Assembly: GCF_002127325.2 (NCBI RefSeq)
Contig: NC_035433.2
Span: forward strand, 95,012,723 to 95,076,722
Direction of reading: 5' to 3'
From: Helianthus annuus
Lineage: Eukaryota; Streptophyta; Magnoliopsida; Asterales; Asteraceae
Length of the DNA: 64,000 bases
This document shows, in pieces, positions 62,212 through 64,000 of this stretch; position 1 is the first letter of the stretch, and each line of letters opens with the position of its first letter. The position numbers were made by a program, and so were the translations under genes. The notes below the pieces were generated by a model. The model did no database searches. It was not told the DNA's origin and saw nothing but the letters and a program-made list of their open reading frames with translations.

Positions 62212-62307
62212 CTTTCTAGAGCGTACATGATCGACCCCCATCCTCAGCTGTCGAGTTACTTCAGTTCTTTCATCCCTAATGTGGAAAGGTCTCCTCCAGC
62301 CAGATGT
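62212..62307 (-). pseudogene. MIKC MADS-box K-domain exon fragment
   Basis: A 96-nt exon-like piece between acceptor TTTTAAG|AC (62308/62307) and donor AAAG|GTACG (62212/62211). It reads HLAGGDLSTLGMKELK in one frame and QLRMGVDHVRSRK one phase over: the K-box helix pattern (GEDL..L..KEL..LE.QL...V..VRSRK) encoded by the roughly 100-nt exon 4 of MIKC genes. A stop codon and a one-base-type shift in the middle show it is broken. No MADS domain nearby. Confidence 0.7.
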
Positions 62308-62726
62308 CTTAAAACAAAAACAAAACTCCAAATTATTATTATTATTGAATTTTTGTAAATAGTGTAATAATAGTAATTACTTAATGAATATAATATAATG
62401 AACTTGTTTATTATATATCATACTGGATTTACTGATTTATTAACAACTTATATAACTTCATTAATCCATAACAAAACTTGTTTAAAAGAGTAAAAAGAAA
62501 AATGACAAAAAATAAAAACTCTGTTTAAAAGAGTAAACCACTATTTTAGTGGTTCAAAAGTCTGTTTGATGCTACTTCTTGTGCGGTGTGTCCGCAATAA
62601 GGTACCTTGATGAGAGTTCTCTTAACTGAATATCTAGAACCCTAAGAAATCAAAAGTAACAGTTTAGTCTTTGTGTGTCTGTGTTATCAGGATAGAGTTG
62701 ACTTGTTGATTTTGAAAAAGGCTGAC
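62308..62726. other. Noncoding with one exon-like stretch
   Basis: ATT microsatellite near 62335-62345. Minus 62565-62645 has an acceptor-like TTTCTTAG followed by an open GSRYSVKRTLIKVPYCGH; not assigned. Confidence 0.35.
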
Positions 62727-62837
62727 CTGTGAATCCCCGCAGAATATAAACTGGCCCATATGGTCATAATTGAGGGCATAAACCTCACCGTCAACAACTA
62801 TCTTACTTATTAATATTCCTGTACTAAAATTGAATAC
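62727..62837 (-). CDS. WD40-protein exon (fragment)
   Basis: 111 nt, phase 0, between acceptor TATCTTAG and donor CACAG|GTCAGC: VFNFSTGILISKIVVDGEV then YALNYDHMGQFIFCGDSQ. It matches one blade of a plant WD40 repeat protein. Spliced to the exon at 63336-63475 it is in frame, but the part of the repeat usually lying between the two is missing, so the gene may be internally deleted. Confidence 0.65.
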
Positions 62838-63335
62838 CTAAGATAGGAAATACATGATCAGACTATTATTTTAAAATATTATTACTTCATTTACTTCCTT
62901 AATTAGTTAATTAGTTTTATAGTCTAATTACAACTTAAAATAACTTGGAACACACGTTACTTAGCCTATATTGTTACTATTATTTTATTCTTTCAAATTC
63001 AATCTACCCACAAAAATAAAGGTAGGAAAAGATTTGCATTATTACCCATACTTCTCTGTTTGCATTATTACCCATACTTCTCTGTTTGCATTTCCAAGTG
63101 TAAGAAAACTATTATTCACTTGCAATTAGTTACATAGATTAAGATTAGTGTATGCCCAAAATATCTTTCTTTATCAACTATAATCCTAAAATGAAATCCA
63201 TTAGCACTCTTCACATAATTTTTGAAGTGTATTTTGTACTAAAAACCAATGGTATGTACGCTAAAAAATGGTATTTATGTAATTTTCCCTATAACATAAC
63301 TATATAAGATATATGCAATGTTGATTTGCACTAAC

Positions 63336-63475
63336 CGGATGAAATCGAATACAAAGCTGGGAGGTAAATCCATATATAACTCGTATGCAAAGGCCATTTG
63401 GAATATCCCATGCCCTCACAGTTTTATCCAGTGAAGATGACGCAAGGTACTGGTTGTTTAGTGAGAAGTCAAAAT
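63336..63475 (-). CDS. WD40-protein exon (fragment)
   Basis: 140 nt between acceptor TTTCTTCAG and donor CCG|GTTAGT: FDFSLNNQYLASSSLDKTV, RAWDIPNGLCIRVIYGF, CIRFHP. LASSSLDKTVRAWD is a textbook WD40 repeat (SLD...VR.WD). No stop codon. The product is a beta-propeller protein fragment; whether it belongs to a working gene cannot be told from this window. Confidence 0.75.
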
Positions 63476-63796
63476 CTGAAGAAAAAAAAAATAAAACAAA
63501 AGTATAAAGAAATCAATATATTATCAAGTGTCCTTGTTAGGTTAATGTATAATATTTTAACATAAATGTGTATTCACCCTTAAAGATCATGCATTCATAT
63601 TAAATATTATAGAAGACAGTAACTTCTACAGGTTACATTTTTAACCCATTTACCCATTTCTTGAGAATTGTTGATTCAGATAAGTTTTGCTAAAGATTCA
63701 AACGTGTCAAATGGATCACAAGGCCCTACCTCAAATCGTTTTATTGCAAAAAAAAAAAAAATATCACTACTGAAACAATATAAGAATTGTAATCCT

Positions 63797-64000
63797 ATTT
63801 AACACTAACCATATAAGCAAATTTCAACAAGAGTGTTCCATGTTTGTACAACTATAACTATTATCGGTGAATGTGAGCAAAAAATATAGCAAATACCTGC
63901 CCGTGAACATTTGCTGCCAACCCGGTTATAAAAGGCTCGGTTTATGGTGATGTCAGCAAGGTACTCCATTTGTAAAGGAAATGTAAATCCATCTCCACTT
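63797..64000 (-). CDS. Open frame running off the right edge
   Basis: Minus strand from the edge: SGDGFTFPLQMEYLADITIN, RAFYNRVGSKCSRAG, continuing open to a stop near 63797. A donor-like GCAG|GTATTT at 63897 suggests an exon end. It may be an upstream exon of the WD40 gene, but I do not recognise it; partial. Confidence 0.4.

Overview
The window is plant nuclear DNA, almost certainly a eudicot. The base composition and LTR styles fit an asterid such as a composite, but the sequence alone cannot prove that. There is no bacterial-type gene content. Nearly all recognisable coding sequence belongs to transposable elements, with intron-containing host gene fragments near the right side.

Layout, left to right. 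(1) 1-6051: Ty1/copia element A, minus strand, its 3' LTR cut by the window edge; the LTRs look identical over 397 bp. (2) 7145-7446: a tRNA-derived SINE with a perfect 14-bp target-site duplication (TSD). (3) 7569-14863: Ty1/copia element B, plus strand, TSD ACTTT, with a 1.6-kb leader that reads as an intron after a start codon inside the LTR. (4) 15199-15318: a tiny signal-peptide ORF. (5) 15643: a Helitron-type 3' terminus. (6) 17454-18535: a decayed Tat/Ogre-type Ty3 fragment (extra RNase H plus integrase). (7) 18889-35613: a 3.4-kb solo LTR (TSD CTTTC) split by a 13.3-kb Athila-type Ty3 element at 21453-34728 (TSD GACCT). The Athila copy has an intact gag-pol, an env-position ORF and a tRNA-Asp-type primer site. 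(8) 37207: another Helitron-type 3' terminus, then a GGTACC-rich tandem duplication. (9) 38836-43319: Ty1/copia element C, minus strand, damaged. (10) 43821-58340: a run of related minus-strand Helitron tails, each starting with a hairpin 3' end and the C-terminus of a PIF1-type Helitron helicase. The first carries fragments of a DEAD-box RNA helicase gene and a threonyl-tRNA synthetase gene. The second is split by a very young 7.7-kb Ty3 element with gag only (49915-57599, TSD TTTGA, two 2811-bp LTRs). (11) 58916-64000: a further degenerate Helitron-like end, followed rightward by fragments of a GH17 glucanase gene, a MADS-box K-domain exon and WD40 exons, all on the minus strand.

The most interesting signals are: the LTR-encoded start codon and splice sites in copia B; the gag-only element whose LTRs contain a second internal polypurine tract and LTR start; the repeated splice-acceptor modules ahead of gag and the env-like ORF in the Athila; and the two clusters of unrelated, exon-structured host gene fragments lying behind Helitron-type ends, which look like chimeric gene capture. 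No intact conventional host gene is fully contained. TSD, LTR, PBS and hairpin statements were read directly from the bases; family names rest on protein motifs recognised by eye.
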